From the NCBI GenBank assembly GCA_947179485.1, contig OX359246.1, positions 43,751,632 through 43,815,631 on the forward strand: a stretch of 64,000 nucleotides of DNA, in the 5' to 3' direction. The stretch is from Allacma fusca (lineage: Eukaryota; Arthropoda; Collembola; Symphypleona; Sminthuridae). Made by a program: the position numbers and the translations under genes. The notes under the pieces are model-generated. The model had not been told where the DNA came from. It saw only the letters and a program-made list of their open reading frames with translations, and ran no database searches. Below are positions 12,118 through 25,400 of the stretch, one piece after another; the stretch's first letter is position 1; every line of letters begins with the position of its first letter.

Positions 12118-13939
12118 TGCTAAATGTTCACATTTTTTTTTCAAAAATGAAATTCAGAAAAACATTCTATCTGTACACCAATTGACTTTGTAGTAAATTT
12201 CATAAACTTCAAAATTTGTTGTCAGAGGGAGCACTGAACAACTCGGGAGGTCAAACCGCATGTGACGAAGTTTTGCGGACTATTATTAGATTTTGGAAAA
12301 TGCAAGTCTGAAAGATAAGAGGGGACTTGAACGAATACAGATTGAATCCGTTTTGAGGAAATCAAGTCAAAACTCGGGCTAAATTTAGGTTGTTAAGTGT
12401 GAGAAACATCAGAGCTTTGGAAAAATTTCTCACCAGTTCTCTAATCGCTGTCATCATATGGGAATCATATTTTTTACATTTCTGAACGATTCTCTTTTGA
12501 AAATTGGGGGATGAAAATAAACATTTGGAACTGGCACTCTTGGATATGCCTGTATTCAAAAGTCATTGTAGCAACTATAAGCAATGGTTTCCTCCGCTAG
12601 ATATAATTTGTGATAGTTGGAATTATTATTCGAAATAAAATCAGGGTTAAATCATAATAACTATAGTTAATCAAATCTTCAAAATAATCTTTGCATTGAA
12701 ACATCATTAGACTTTCATTCCGACAGATGTCCCCACCAACCTGTAAAGGAAACCCTCAAGCTCGACTGCTCCACAATTTCTCTTTTGACTGATTGTGAAG
12801 TTTCTCAAACTTGAAGCCACTTTTGCGCTACGTGGTTGACCAAATACGAAGGGAAATCAGAGCATCAAAACATCTCAAGTCGCATGCAATCCATGTCACA
12901 TGCAAAAGGTTAACTTTAAGATACCTAAGTGTTTGTACGCCCCCAAAAATGAAATGCTTGAAATTTCTTATCCTTATTGTTTAAATGAATTCAGCTTCAT
13001 AGTAAATATCGTATAACATTATTTGATGAATTATTTATTTTACAATAATAATTTATTATTATTGCAAAAAAAAACATTCATATTAAAATTTAAAAATGAG
13101 TTCAAATTAATGATTATTTTTGAATTAAAAATCTCTACGCAAATTTGAAAAACCGATGGGAACCTCCCCAATCCGAGAAAAATCTTGACCCGCCAAAGAG
13201 CCTTAGTGTATGTAAATGCCAATGAGAAAGAAGGACTTTATGAAAAGAATGATTTTATATTCACGAAATAGTTTATTCCAATAAATGATTCTATAAATAT
13301 AGTACTCAATATATAAATGTGAATTCTACGACACTCTCGACTTATCCCCTGCTATAGTGTGTAATATAGGAGGAAATGCCCAAAAAACTAACATTTGTCT
13401 AAAGGAATGAAGCCCACATAAAGCAGTAGCGATGGATCAAAATTACAAATAATAAGGATATGGATTTTATCCCGGTTGACACTCCAACGGCTAAAGGATA
13501 CAGAGACAGTGGAAGCTGCCCAGCTTTTACATGTAAAATACAGTCGTGGGCCTTATACTCATTTATTACAGAGGGATGGAGAAGGGATGGATGATTACAC
13601 AATTATTATATAGTGACCGTATTTCCCACAACACAAGACCTCCAATACAATAATCCCTCTTCTCTCTCCCTCTCCATCTCTCATCTTTCTCTCTCCCTAA
13701 AAATAAATTAACAGAATCTGTCGCTCACAAGACACCAATGTACCACACGCCTTCCTTTGTAAATTTGTTTTCTTGGAGGAAATTCAAAATAACAGAAAAA
13801 ATTCGAAAGTCTTGGGATTAGCATTCTCTCTAACATTTAGTCTACATGGATGTGTGTGTAATAATAATAATTATTATTATTTATATATTTTTAATTAATG
13901 AGATTTTTTTCCATCAAAAATCCTCTCTCTCTCCTCATC
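12118..13939. other. Intergenic region with a pyrimidine tract
   Basis: AT-rich, with no recognisable gene. A CT-rich stretch runs 13654-13698 and a second pyrimidine tract ends just before the perilipin stop codon at about 13920-13940. The 3' untranslated region of the perilipin gene should lie at the high end. Confidence 0.45.
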
Positions 13940-15588
13940 CTACAGACTTTTCTTCACTGATGTAACCATGGAGTCTGCTCGGGACTGAGCAATTCCAAAG
14001 ACTCTCTGAGTAGTGCTGTAGATGAGATGGAAGGATTCTCTCACGAGCCAAGATCCCCGGGCGGATTTCTGCTCTGGCTCTGGCTCCCTTGGGAATCCAC
14101 TGGCATCCCCATTGGCCTGATCCTTGGGCAAGACACTGTTTGCAATCCGATTTGACTGCTCCAGCACCTTCTCCACACAGTCAAAGGACAATTGGGCAAA
14201 GCGGCTACTCAGCACGTTCTCACTGACCACATTCAGTCTCTCCACAGCTGGATTCACTCGAGAGGAAATAAGTTCTTTGGTGTCCGAAACGATCTAAAAC
14301 AACAATAATAATTATGAACCATTAGCTTAGCATCAAATGACGGCAGTCCCTGATAAAAAATTAAGTTTCTCATGATAAATTGAATTCCCATCAAATTTCT
14401 CCTCAAGTAAATGCAACCTATTCCTTTCGTGAAGGCGCACGCAATAGTAGACACATTACCATTGTGAATTATCATTGTGGGGACGCTTGCATTAAAAAAA
14501 ACTCACTTGTGAACAAGCTCCTCGACTTTTAATAATTTTGAGAGAGTTGAGAGAAAATAAGAGTAAAAAAAATTAATAGATATCCCAGCATTAGGAATCT
14601 ACGTACCTCTTGTGGTTCTTTCGTAATGACAGGCATATTCCTCTCAAGAGTCTCCAGTCCTTTGGTAGCCAATTTGTCAGCTTTAGAGAGTGGGGCGGCC
14701 GCCATGGGGAGGACCATGTTCATCAATGGTTGAGACACTATCATGGCTTGTTGGATCACATTCTCAATCAGGGAGGATGTCTTGCCCAAAATCCACAAGG
14801 AACTCTATGGATTCAAAGACGCTCTCATTAAATACATTGTCCTCAATACCCCGAGTATCTACATATACCCCGTCAACCTCTGCCTAATTCAATGTCAATG
14901 CATTTGGCTAACGGATGTAAAATCATTTTGAATTATGCTGGAGAGACTAACTATGATAATAATAAAAAAAAAAGAACTGAGAGATAAGTCAAGGAGATAG
15001 GAAAAGTTCAATGTCAACTCCTGCAGCAGTCACTGCTCATATACTCTCAAGTTAAGTCAAGTCAGTGGAGGAACGTGAAAAAAAAGGAAGGGAGAGAATG
15101 CGATTAGATAAATCAAAACCCATGGGTTTAAGTAATTGTTAGAGGGTAAAAGGTCCCTTGGGTTTCTTTGAGCGTACATATATACGTATGCTATTGGGGG
15201 ACTATTAGAAAGATTAATTTAATTTGGAAACTCTGGGATTTGACAAGCTCTTTATGTAGTAACTTCAGAGGACTTTACAATATTTTTTTTATGTAACTCT
15301 CCCGGATCTTACAAAATTTGTACGTAACATTTTTTTAAAAGAAATTGAGAATTAAATTTTTTTAATAGGATTTTTTTTTATTTTTAAATAAAAATGAATT
15401 TAAAATGTAAGGGGACTTGCCTTGGCTCTGGCGTACATGTCAGCAGTGAATAAAATTGTAACATGGACCAGGGGAATGCTACTGAGTCGGCTGAGGAACT
15501 CGGATTTTCCCTCATGATTTTCTTCGTGATGCTTAGCATGATGCTTGGCGTGATGCTTCTCGTGATGCTTCTCGTGATGGTTCTCCAT
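13940..15588 (-). CDS. Perilipin (lipid storage droplet protein), short form, three exons
   Basis: Coats lipid droplets and controls lipase access. Exons 15588-15421, 14804-14607 and 14293-13940 give 239 residues. The PAT-type region is recognisable: FLSRLSSIPLVH, then NVIQQAM...QPLMNMVLPM, and KADKLATKGLETLERNMPVI followed by KEPQE, the perilipin hallmark. Exon 1 also encodes a His-rich repeat (residues ~3-24, units HEKH and HAKH) ahead of the domain. The first intron starts GC, not GT (AAG/GCAAGT); the phase-0 join to AG/AGTTCC restores the conserved order. Without that splice the frame stops at 15400. The protein is shorter than insect perilipins (~350-400), so isoforms or missed exons are possible. 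Confidence 0.85.
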
Positions 15589-15754
15589 TGTTAGGAAATT
15601 TCTTTTAAATTTTTTCTCCTCGTCTACACACCAAGAAATGACAACCACCAGAAAGAGAAAGGTTGTTGTAACTGCGTATAAATTAAAATATTGCGTGGAA
15701 ACCGGGTTAGCACTTGTTGCTTCTGAGGAGAGCCTACGATGACTATGAGTGTTT

Positions 15755-15779
15755 TTGTGTGTGTGTGTGTGTGTGTGTC
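15755..15779. repeat. GT microsatellite
   Basis: An uninterrupted run of about 12 GT units, about 170 bases upstream of the perilipin start codon, so it may lie in that gene's promoter or 5' untranslated region. Confidence 0.9.
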
Positions 15780-15954
15780 TTCAACAGTATACTTGCACTG
15801 ACAGAATAGCAGTCCCTCTCTGCGCTCACAATTATATATTGACCGACCGACTCCGCGTTCAGAACTGAAGTGGTTTCTCTGCCCAGAACTTGTTTATCGT
15901 TGAGGGGATGACGAGAAATCTGGGGTCAAGTGGGTTGCTCTGAGAGTCTCAAAG

Positions 15955-15957
<3 letters not shown>

Positions 15958-16009
<52 letters not shown>
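15958..16009. repeat. GA microsatellite, 26 units
   Basis: An uninterrupted GA run of 52 bases, the longest simple repeat in the window. It lies about 370 bases upstream of the perilipin start codon. GA tracts bind GAGA-type factors in arthropods, but no such role can be shown here. Confidence 0.95.
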
Positions 16010-16013
<4 letters not shown>

Positions 16014-19000
16014 TGAGTCCGTACAGAGTAGTGAGAGAGGTGGGAAGGATTGTAAAAAGCGCTAAATAACCTTATGCCACGTATGTATAATAGCCCTGTG
16101 AATTACTACACTGTAGCAAAAGTACACGTAGATTTTTTCTGTACCTGGATTTCATCATATATTTTCTCATTTAACAGAACGTTCCGAAAGCTACGTCGGT
16201 TGTACGTTGTTCGTAGGATTTTTTTGTTATCCAGTACTTATTTTTTTTCCATGGGATTTCTTTCCCCATGGAAGTTTCACATATACATAGACGTACGCTC
16301 AGGCTCATATAGCTTCTTTTACAGGTACGGCCTTGGTATATTTTTCAATGTGCGGGGATGAGCATGGGGGAGAGAGATGAGGAAAAATATAGGTTTGTAC
16401 ATTGAACATTGCTCATTGCTGTGCATGTATGTATGTATGTAAAAGCATTCTGTCAAAGCTGCTCTCACTCCTTCAATGCATGGAAGCAAAGTCCCAAGTC
16501 CCCTCGGACTCATTTTTCTAACCATCCATTTAAGAGTAGAAGACTATCTTTCATACAATAGAGGAAGGATGTGGGTCCGATCTCACTATATGGACAAGCT
16601 GGGTCTCGAATCTCACCCAACATAATAATAATTTCCAGCCTCTACTGGAACCCACAAAACTTGGGTTAATGTATGCAGGAACGAGGAGCCCAACTTTCAA
16701 AAATGACGGAAGGAAAAATCTCATGGTAATGGAAGTATGTATAAAATACAAATATGTACATATACACAAGGAGCTTTTGGCCGGCCCTTTGAATGGAACA
16801 TGAAGTCAGAGCGTGATACTCCAGCTCTCTTGGCTCTCTAGAAAAGAAGAGTCTCTAGCTTTTAAAATCTTCAAACTATTTTGAGCTACCCAAAAAATAA
16901 GTATGTACACTTCCTTGTTGTCCTTACATTTGGCTCTCATGGACTTGTATTTGTCCATAGGAAAATATATCCTGTACTGTTTGGACTACTAGGAATACTT
17001 TCGAAGGAAAACAACCCCTTGGGAATGTTACATTAGGATTTAATACAATATATGTAATTATATGTATAGTCATATGGACTTGTACACTTCTGATGGTAGT
17101 GTTTACAACAATCAAGACTTGTTTTTCCTCAATGTTTTTGTAGGTAGATACATAATTTTTTTCCTCGTATATGAACCGGTATTTTTATTTACTTCCATTC
17201 CATCTACTATTTTTATATTTAGGACTCATTATAGTGGCAGTAGAGTGGATAGGGCTCATGCTATATGAGGAATATATCAGGGAAGATATTCTTAATGCAT
17301 TTAAGCTGCTCGCCCATTAAAATACCATTTCAATACTTGAATTTATATGCCTTTAACTACCAATTGTATGTGCTTAATGTTACGGAGACTGTGATGAACA
17401 GACGCTGGTGAATCTGGTCTGTTGAGATAAACTATTTACCATACACAACTAGTAGTACAATCCCTGTGAATTACTAGCGTGTGGGGGAAATATGTTTCGT
17501 GATTGAGCTAATAATGATAAAGAGGTTTTTTTCTTCAAGGGAGCCTTTGATGCTCTGACAGTAAACACATTTAATTGTTCTACTCTCATCAGCTCTCACA
17601 TATGGTCTCTGATCGGATCAATAATAATTATTATTTTACTACTGTGTCCCCCATTGAATGAAAAGAATATAGAAAACTGCTTCTGCAGGTTAGTGCCTAT
17701 ATCTCATCATATAAGGGTTACACATTAAAGGAGACAGCGTGGTTGAGCTTCACAGTCATGATTAATTATTGCTGAATAATTTTTAGTCTCATGCGTCCGT
17801 ACACATATGCATTATTATTACAAATGTTCAACTTTTGAATGTAAATTGCTCAAAGTATGAGAAGAGAAGGAGCGTGGAAGTTAGTGGGATTAAATGGAAG
17901 TTTTTGTACATTCATCCCACTGCACTGGGATAGTCATTCCCGGTGTGTGTCAAGTAATGAAGCGATTTTGGACTGAAAAAAAAAATTCAAATACGGTTCA
18001 TTCTTAGTTTTTATCTTAGGGACCTGCGGTTGAAGATAATATCATTCAGGTGAGTCCGTTACCCCTTCAGAAAAATATTGAAGGCACACACAAGTTCCCA
18101 TAGAATGCAAAATTCTCCTGACGTACGAAAATCCCCATGACATACATACATATAATACATACATGCATGTATTTCAGAGGCAGGCGTGAGAATTAATTCC
18201 CAAATATTTGTACATTTCCCGTCCACATGCTCCTGTGCAAATGTACTGGATGGGGAAGGGCCGAGGGTTTCCTAATAATTATAAAAATAGAAACCACTTC
18301 CGTTTTTGAACTTTAATACTATTGACTGTGAGTTCAGCGAGTCCAGGGAGTGTTGGACAGGGCAAAGTCTTTATATATAAATAATAGGCTGCTGTACAAT
18401 TAATCCACGGTAATCTCGCCACGACGGACGGTCCAAATTGTAAGTAGTACTTACATACAATGACAAGCAATGTTGCATAAACTGACCAGCCTCAGCTTCG
18501 GAATAATATTTAAATTTTGAGTGATAATAAATCAGGGAGATTCCGCAATGCAAAGTGCAGCTATGGAATGGAAATTACATCATCAATGCTAATACTCATA
18601 GATTTGAAAAATATCAGGCGAACTGGAGGCTTTGATGAGATACTGACAAGGTCCTATCACACGTACATTCAGCATTAATTTTTCTCTTAAGTATCTATAT
18701 ATTACTTTACTACTGTACGGTGGATTGTGATAATGTAGACGTGCAGTAGTGGCTTGGAGGGTATAATGCCCCAAGGTTTTGCATGGAATGAATCATAGCC
18801 ACATAGTTTTTTTCCTCCCTGAGAGATGTCTTCAAAAGTTTAAGACAATGGAGCAAAGGTTCGTAATTGCTCGTCCGCTCGCTATTATGTTTACCAGCTC
18901 ATTGGATTTCTCACAGGATAGTATTTAATATGTTGGAACTGCATAGTACCAATGGGAAAACTACTACACTGGTCTAATGTCTAATAATTATTGAATCCTT

Positions 19001-20111
19001 ACCTTTGAACTTTGGACTTGAAGTGCATAAGTTGCAACAGCAGGAGTCGTAGCAGTCAGGATGAGTAATAAAGTGTAAAAGTTCCACTTGTTTTTTTTAT
19101 GTAATGTGTGTTTGTGAGGGAAGCAGCGGTTTATTATGCGTCATTTTATTTATAAACATAATGAGAATGTTCCTTATTACACACTACTGCTATTGACGCC
19201 GCGTCCGTCCACGTGGGACAACAATGATATTCCGTCTCAAAGTTCTTCAGCTCTTTGAAGATCGGCTATTGACTTAATCCGGATTTGCTAATATGCTGAC
19301 TTTGCTCAACACTGACCAAAGTTTACATTACTAAAGGGCGACAAATGGGAACACGCACGTAATAGTTTTTTTCCTTTTGACATAATTGTATATTTTTATT
19401 TGCAATGTACATACACACATGCAGTAACTAACTAAAGGGATAATAATGCATGAATTTGTACTAAATAAGGGAGAACCACGAGGTTTGGGGATCTACACGT
19501 CAAGACGGAACTAAAACCGTCTGGCCGATAAATCCATTTCGACTTGCAATCAGCATTTTTTTAGCACGTGATTCATTAATGGGGAAATGCTCTACATAAA
19601 AAAACAGGCATGCTTCTGTCTGCACACACTTCTATAATATATACAGATTTGTAAATAGGTACAACAAACGCATGCTCCTAAAAGTAATAATTTTCAGTTA
19701 ATTTTTTTAGTTTTTTTTTTCGCTCTATCACATTACCACGGAATTATTCCAATGAATGTTTTACTTATGTGTATACATGCAATGGCCAACATGGTATGCA
19801 TCATCATATCCAATTTTTCATTCCGAGAGAAAAAATCTAAGCTAAACTCTAGGTATAAGCTTTACACTTATATGTAATTGCATGCAACTATTTACACAGA
19901 ACAGAATTGAACTGGTAACTACAAATTGAGGACTACTGTAACATGCAATTCGGGTTATAGGAATCGTTCAAAAATAGATTATTTTTAGTTCATTCATATT
20001 TTTATACCGAATAGGATTTACAGGATCCAGCATGCATAGTAAGTAACTAACTGTGGATATTATCACAGGAGTTAATATGTCAAGGATGTGGTGCCTTTTG
20101 TGGAGGAAGCT

Positions 20112-21834
20112 CTAAAACAAACGATACAAGTCACGATCCTCTGGATGAAGGAGTAGAACCTCACCCCAGTCTATTGGTTCAGATGAGGATGAGTTAGCTT
20201 CTTCATCTGTCATCCCGTCGGGATTGACAAGTGTATTTTCCAAGCTCAACTCTCCCACTATACTGATCCCTTGATTCTCAGCATCTTGAAGTATCCCTCC
20301 CATTGAATGATCCTCTACAACTGAGACTGCTGAAGCTGACTGAAAAGAGACTGAGAAATAATATTTTGTTAATAAATTGTAACTACTTTACTGGTCCCAC
20401 TAATAATAATTATTATTATTCCTGACTACAAAATTGCTGACTAAGGACACAACAGGAAATGCTTATGACAGCCCCCGGACTCCTACCGTTATTCTTCTCC
20501 TTTAGCACTGACAGTAATGATAAGCAAGGAATGTGCTGGGGTTTGTCCGGAGGATGAAATAACTGACGGAGTTGAGCCTTAACTGTCCTATCCGAAGATT
20601 GGACCCCAGAAGGTCTTGAAGCTGCAAGGGATAAAATATGTAGGTTAATCTTCCAAAATAAAAATATTAGCAGCATATTTCTGAGTGTAAATGCTAGGAA
20701 TAGGGGTTATTATGTGAATATTAAAAAACGGAACTTATTATTGATTAGGACAATTAAGTATTTTCTGTGAAGTCTGTGTCATATCCTTAAAAGCATACCA
20801 TGATTTTCAGTAGGTTTGGATTTCAAGATCCGAGGGATTTTGAAATGCTTCAGTAGGGCTAATGGGGCTGGGAACAATTGACGCATCTCGGATTTAGTAG
20901 CACTCCTGTGTTTGCTAGAGATTTTAATCTTTGGATGATAGACAAGTTTCTTCCTTTGAACAGGGATTACCTGATTTTTCAAACTGGCAGTGAGAATGTT
21001 ACTATTGGGAGAATTTTTCTCTTTTTTTGAGACGGGTTCCCTTGTTGAGGCTTCATTGATCGGAGCTTTTGCTGTCGGGCATGTGCTTATGGAATTTACT
21101 TCAATCTCGGAACATTTCACTTCCTGCTGTAGATCCTCCTCAGGCTTCCCAGGGACTTTAGGGTTATCAATAAGTTCAGGGATTTTAGGCTCCCCAAGTT
21201 TGTTGTCCACACCCTTCTTGTGAATAAGCTTTCCCTTAATACTCCTCAGCGTGCTCTTACGCTTGAATTTATCTTTCCCTTTGAGGATACTCGGTTTCTC
21301 TTTCACTTTACAATATTTCCTTTTTGGTTTAGATTCAGTGGCCGTTAAATTTCTACGCTTTTTCTGATCCAATCCTGTCATCTGCTTCACTTCACATTTT
21401 TCATCCGATTTATTATCATCCCTGAATTTAACCTTACGAATGGGGGTCCTAGGGATTTCAGTAATAATATCTGGACTTGGAGTCCTGAGAGACTTCTGTT
21501 GTTGTTCCGGAATTGGGCTATTATCATCCCGACTTTTGAGGGTTCGTTTTTTCTTGATGGGACTTTTCTTAACCCGAACCTCCTGGAGGATTTCGGGTGA
21601 TGAGGAATCATCCTCCGAGTCTGGGATTGTTTCACAGAAGAATCCTTCAGGAGGGATGACTTTACTCCGAAGGACCCTTGTGGTAGGGACGATAGTCCCT
21701 CCTTTTTTCTGCATTTCCAGTAAATTTGAAACCTCGTCTCTGTTTAGGCGGACTCTGACGTCTTGGATATTTAAAAACTGGAAATTTCCTCGGACGAGCA
21801 CTGTCGTACCATCCGGAGCAGTCTTTTTTAACAT
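20112..21834 (-). CDS. Unrecognised Lys/Ser/Pro-rich, probably nuclear protein, three exons
   Basis: Exons 21834-20799, 20621-20487 and 20335-20112 chain in phase 1 to give 464 residues. The first ~60 residues look folded (VRGNFQFLNIQDVRVRLNR); an acidic Ser patch sits at ~66-83; residues ~85-235 are basic and rich in SP/TP sites (SPIKKK, RTPSPDI, RTPIRK). KVKF at 134-137 fits the RVxF docking motif of protein phosphatase 1. Two related short blocks occur, MRQLFPAPLALLKHF near the end of exon 1 and LRQLFHPPDKPQHIP in exon 2. The acidic C-terminus is WGEVLLLHPEDRDLYRLF. Composition suggests a chromatin or cell-cycle protein regulated by proline-directed kinases, but that is inference. The exon 3 acceptor is chosen as the second of two tandem TCAG sites because only it keeps the frame. 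Confidence 0.75.
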
Positions 21835-22442
21835 TATTTCGTTAAATTCACCGCACAGTCAACGGAACTAAAATTCGTCGTAAGAATTTGACCGCATTGC
21901 AATATTATTGTCTTTGGTCAAATCCCTAAATCCAAACTATTGTTCCTTTCCGTAACTGAGTCAGTGGAAGCGATTTGAGAGACGTGTAATAGTGTCTATA
22001 CGGACGTTTCAAACGAACTATTGTGAAGCTAAAAAGAATGGCGGACGGTCTCTATCTGGAGGGCATTTAAACGTACAAATTCTTATGTCCATTTCTTCTC
22101 AGCGAGAAGAGAGCCAATAGAAGTCCTCCAGTGCGATTTTTCCGAAAGATGACGTTAGTAAGGGGGCTTTCGTAGAGCAAAACGAAATAATTATTAGTAA
22201 TACATTGTGGGACTACCACCAGATGTTGCACTACGCAAACCTGTTGTTATAACAACTGATAGATGTCGACCGAGACCTTATGCCCATTAATCCGCGAGAC
22301 ACTTAAATTAACATTACAAAATGGTTTTGATTGGTAGTACTTGTCATATTCAATTTTTTGATATTTAAATTCTTATATTAACGTCTGTCCCATACATTTC
22401 CCCTCCTCTGTATCGCTTTCCCTTTCTACTGAGAGCTCTAAC
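21835..22442. promoter_or_regulatory. Probable promoter and 5' leader region of the Lys-rich protein gene
   Basis: This 608-base gap separates the start of the Lys-rich gene from the 3' end of the ADAM-like gene, both on the minus strand. It should hold the former's promoter. It is less AT-rich than its surroundings near 21950-22150, but I see no clear TATA box. Confidence 0.35.
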
Positions 22443-25400
22443 CTATAACTCCAAAATAAACCAGATGTGACAACATTGATACTGCTTGGTAGCATTTATT
22501 ACAGAGGCAAGCCAAAAGTACATGCAAAAGATGACCCTGAGGTAGACAAAATGAAAGGATAATAAATACTCAGGGAAGATTTGCACTCCAGAGGATCCTG
22601 TCTCAGGGCCAGGAAGGGAGTAATTTCCATCCAACAACATCCCCTTCCCTAGACGTTCATCCTTTGAGGCAACAATTTGATAATTTGGCTGGCAAACTAA
22701 ATTACTACCGCAGTAGCTCACAACTCCATGAATAACACAAGGACCACCAGCCCGCCAGTGAAGGAAGTTAATATTAACACAAGAATCTTCAATACAAAAT
22801 TCCTTTGAGAGTACTCTCTTGTCAACTGATTCGGATGGCTTATGATGAATTTGAATCTCTGAGGAAAGTGCTGTCCAAATGTTGTAGGAATCCCGATGGG
22901 ATTTTATGAAATCATTGAAGGGGTTGTTATTAATGCCTGACTTCAGCTTCCACAGTACAAACGAGGATCGGATATTGTTCACGACTCTTTCAGCTGCAAT
23001 ATCTGAAGGAACGCAGCCTTCTTCCGGAAGGACACAGCAAGTTGAGCAGTGGTCACGGAGGTTTGCTTGAGAACAGGTGCACTCGGATAAGTTCAGTCGA
23101 CTACATTCATCACTTTGACAACGGTCCTACCATTAATAATAAATTAAATACTAGTGTAAGAACCAATCCTGTTAAGATTGTTTATTCTTAAAAAAATACA
23201 TAGGTACCTGAAAACAATTAGTCCGCACACGGGGGTTAACTTCAGGAATGAGAGCCCCGCAGGATAACCTTCCTTCCTCCGAATTCCCAGTCATTTGTGG
23301 ATCCAGTGATTGGTAACTGTTGCAAGTTTGGACAGTACAAGACTACAACAAAATTTCAAAGATCACAAAAATTGAACCCGAGATGGGACACTATTTATTG
23401 TAGATGTTAAACGTTGATTCCTTTTTTATAACCAAAAAATTGTACATCACTAATTTCAAAATGGCTTACTAAACCCTCATTGAGCATGTCAAACATGGTG
23501 CATGTGGTACTGTTACAGCAAATTCCTAATGGGTCATAGCACTGCGAGCCTACTGTAAATTTACATTGATTCCCAAAGTTTCCTCGAGGATAGCAACAGG
23601 GCTTACCAAATTTCAAACATTGTTTTAAAGGTCCACAGTCGCATTGTTCTCCTTTTTCCAGAATTCCTGTGGTATTTAAAAAAAAAATTGTTTCCCACAA
23701 AGCTTCCTAATTATATTCCGCTTTCCTAAAAATACAGGAAAGCGGAATATGATTATAAATCACATTTATTTATGATACTTTCAAGTCATGTAACTACTAT
23801 TGATAAAGTAATATTAAATTACCATTCCCACAAAATGCCAGGGAATGCTTGCTGTTGGTAGTGCTTTTGTGTAAAATTGTGTGGATTCTCCTTCGAAAAC
23901 ACTTGTTGATCTCTAAATTTTGGAAGATAAAGGATTTTTTCGGTGTCTCCGCTTCGGTCTACCTGAGAGAAGGATCAAGACTTTTGTTGGAGATAAGACA
24001 CGTACGTGTTGTAAATGTAGAGAATCTTCAGCAAGATTATTTTTCAAAGTCGAACGGCTTAAAAATTTTGAAGTCGGTATCGGAAAATGTAGTGGTTAGT
24101 GCAATAAGGTCTTAAACAGAAAAAATGATAAAAATAAATTACACTATCGCAATCTGGGGAGAATGTCCCACTTGTATCAGCAAAACTGGCAGCTCTTAAC
24201 AGAGCTTTCAAAATTCTGCGGATAATGATGATATCAGGTAATTCCTTCCCGTCTGAGTCCACAACCGTTACGATTACAAGCACCAGGACATTACTTGGGG
24301 TTTTATCTGTGGAGAAAAGACAGATTATAAAGAAAGCTTATTTAATTTTCCTTATAATCCAAATAAATACATTCAAAACATAGGTTCCGATTCCCAGTAA
24401 AATAAAATGTGAATAACATGCATACCATCGTATGTAGATGTAACAGCGACGTCCTTAGCAGAAACCTTGGCGGAAAATCCGATGGTCATCTTACCAAATC
24501 TCTTCACTACAGCCTCAAAACTTTTGACATTATCAGCTCTGCCGCGGTCAAGTTCAATGGCAAGCTAACAGACAAATTATTAGAGCACATCGGAACTGCA
24601 AAAGGATCACATCGATTTGAAATTAATGCGGTGTTTTTATATTAATTACTTGTTCAATATTAAATCCCACATTATCCGGCAAGCCGTTTTTCCCCCAAGC
24701 AGTACTTCGAAAAACCCATTCGACTCTGTCCATGAAATAGAGAATCCTCGCTACTGTAATTACGATGCTAGAATCCCCTACGTTTTTGTAAAACATGTTG
24801 TCAGCAGCCACTGCGAAGGTTATTGTCCTATTTAAATCGCTTTGTAATGGGGGAAAGCGTTTTGCATCGTTCGACGCAGTTTCGACTGGCAGCTCTGAAA
24901 TCCTTGTCGAGTAAACGCCCTCTTCTGGGAACGTCTCAGGAGACCCCTTATCATCATAATTGACAATTTCTACAGGTACAGGCATCTGTGATTGAATGTT
25001 TCCCTGGTCAGTGACATCACTAATGACTGGTGATGGAGTCAAAGGCAAGTCATTCGGTTCCTGACCGCCGGTGGCCAAATCCGGATTTCCTACCACAGCT
25101 GCCATCTGTATGCCTGGCGGGGATTCCTTCTCAGAGTTGTAATTTACTATTGGGGGTAATTCTTGCGGAAAAGAGTCGTTCTCTGGGAATTTATCGAGAG
25201 GTTTTGCATTGATATTGTCCTTATTGTCAGTAGGCTCCAATTGATTAAATAAACTTGTACCATCTTGAATTCGATCGTCACTGCTTCGATAATAATTTAA
25301 ACTTCCTAGATCCGAAGTGACATCTGCTGGTTGCTGGATAAATCTAGTTCCCACGTTACCCACTTGGGAAACAGATTCTTCACCATTCGGTATTTCAGTC

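Larger units (their letters stand above)
15589..20111. other. Intergenic region, about 4.5 kb, with microsatellites
   Basis: Contains the perilipin 5' flank on the low side. Short frames (for example 16074-16361) have no domain and look random. Two long dinucleotide repeats (listed separately) and several poly-A/T runs are the only structure I see. No gene called. Confidence 0.45.

Noticed and set aside
16074-16361. A 95-codon frame in the intergenic region
   Set aside because: Aromatic-rich composition typical of translated AT-rich DNA; no domain.
21440-21871. A 143-codon plus-strand frame opposite the Lys-rich gene
   Set aside because: It is the antisense shadow of exon 1, whose Lys, Ser and Pro codons give an open complementary frame.
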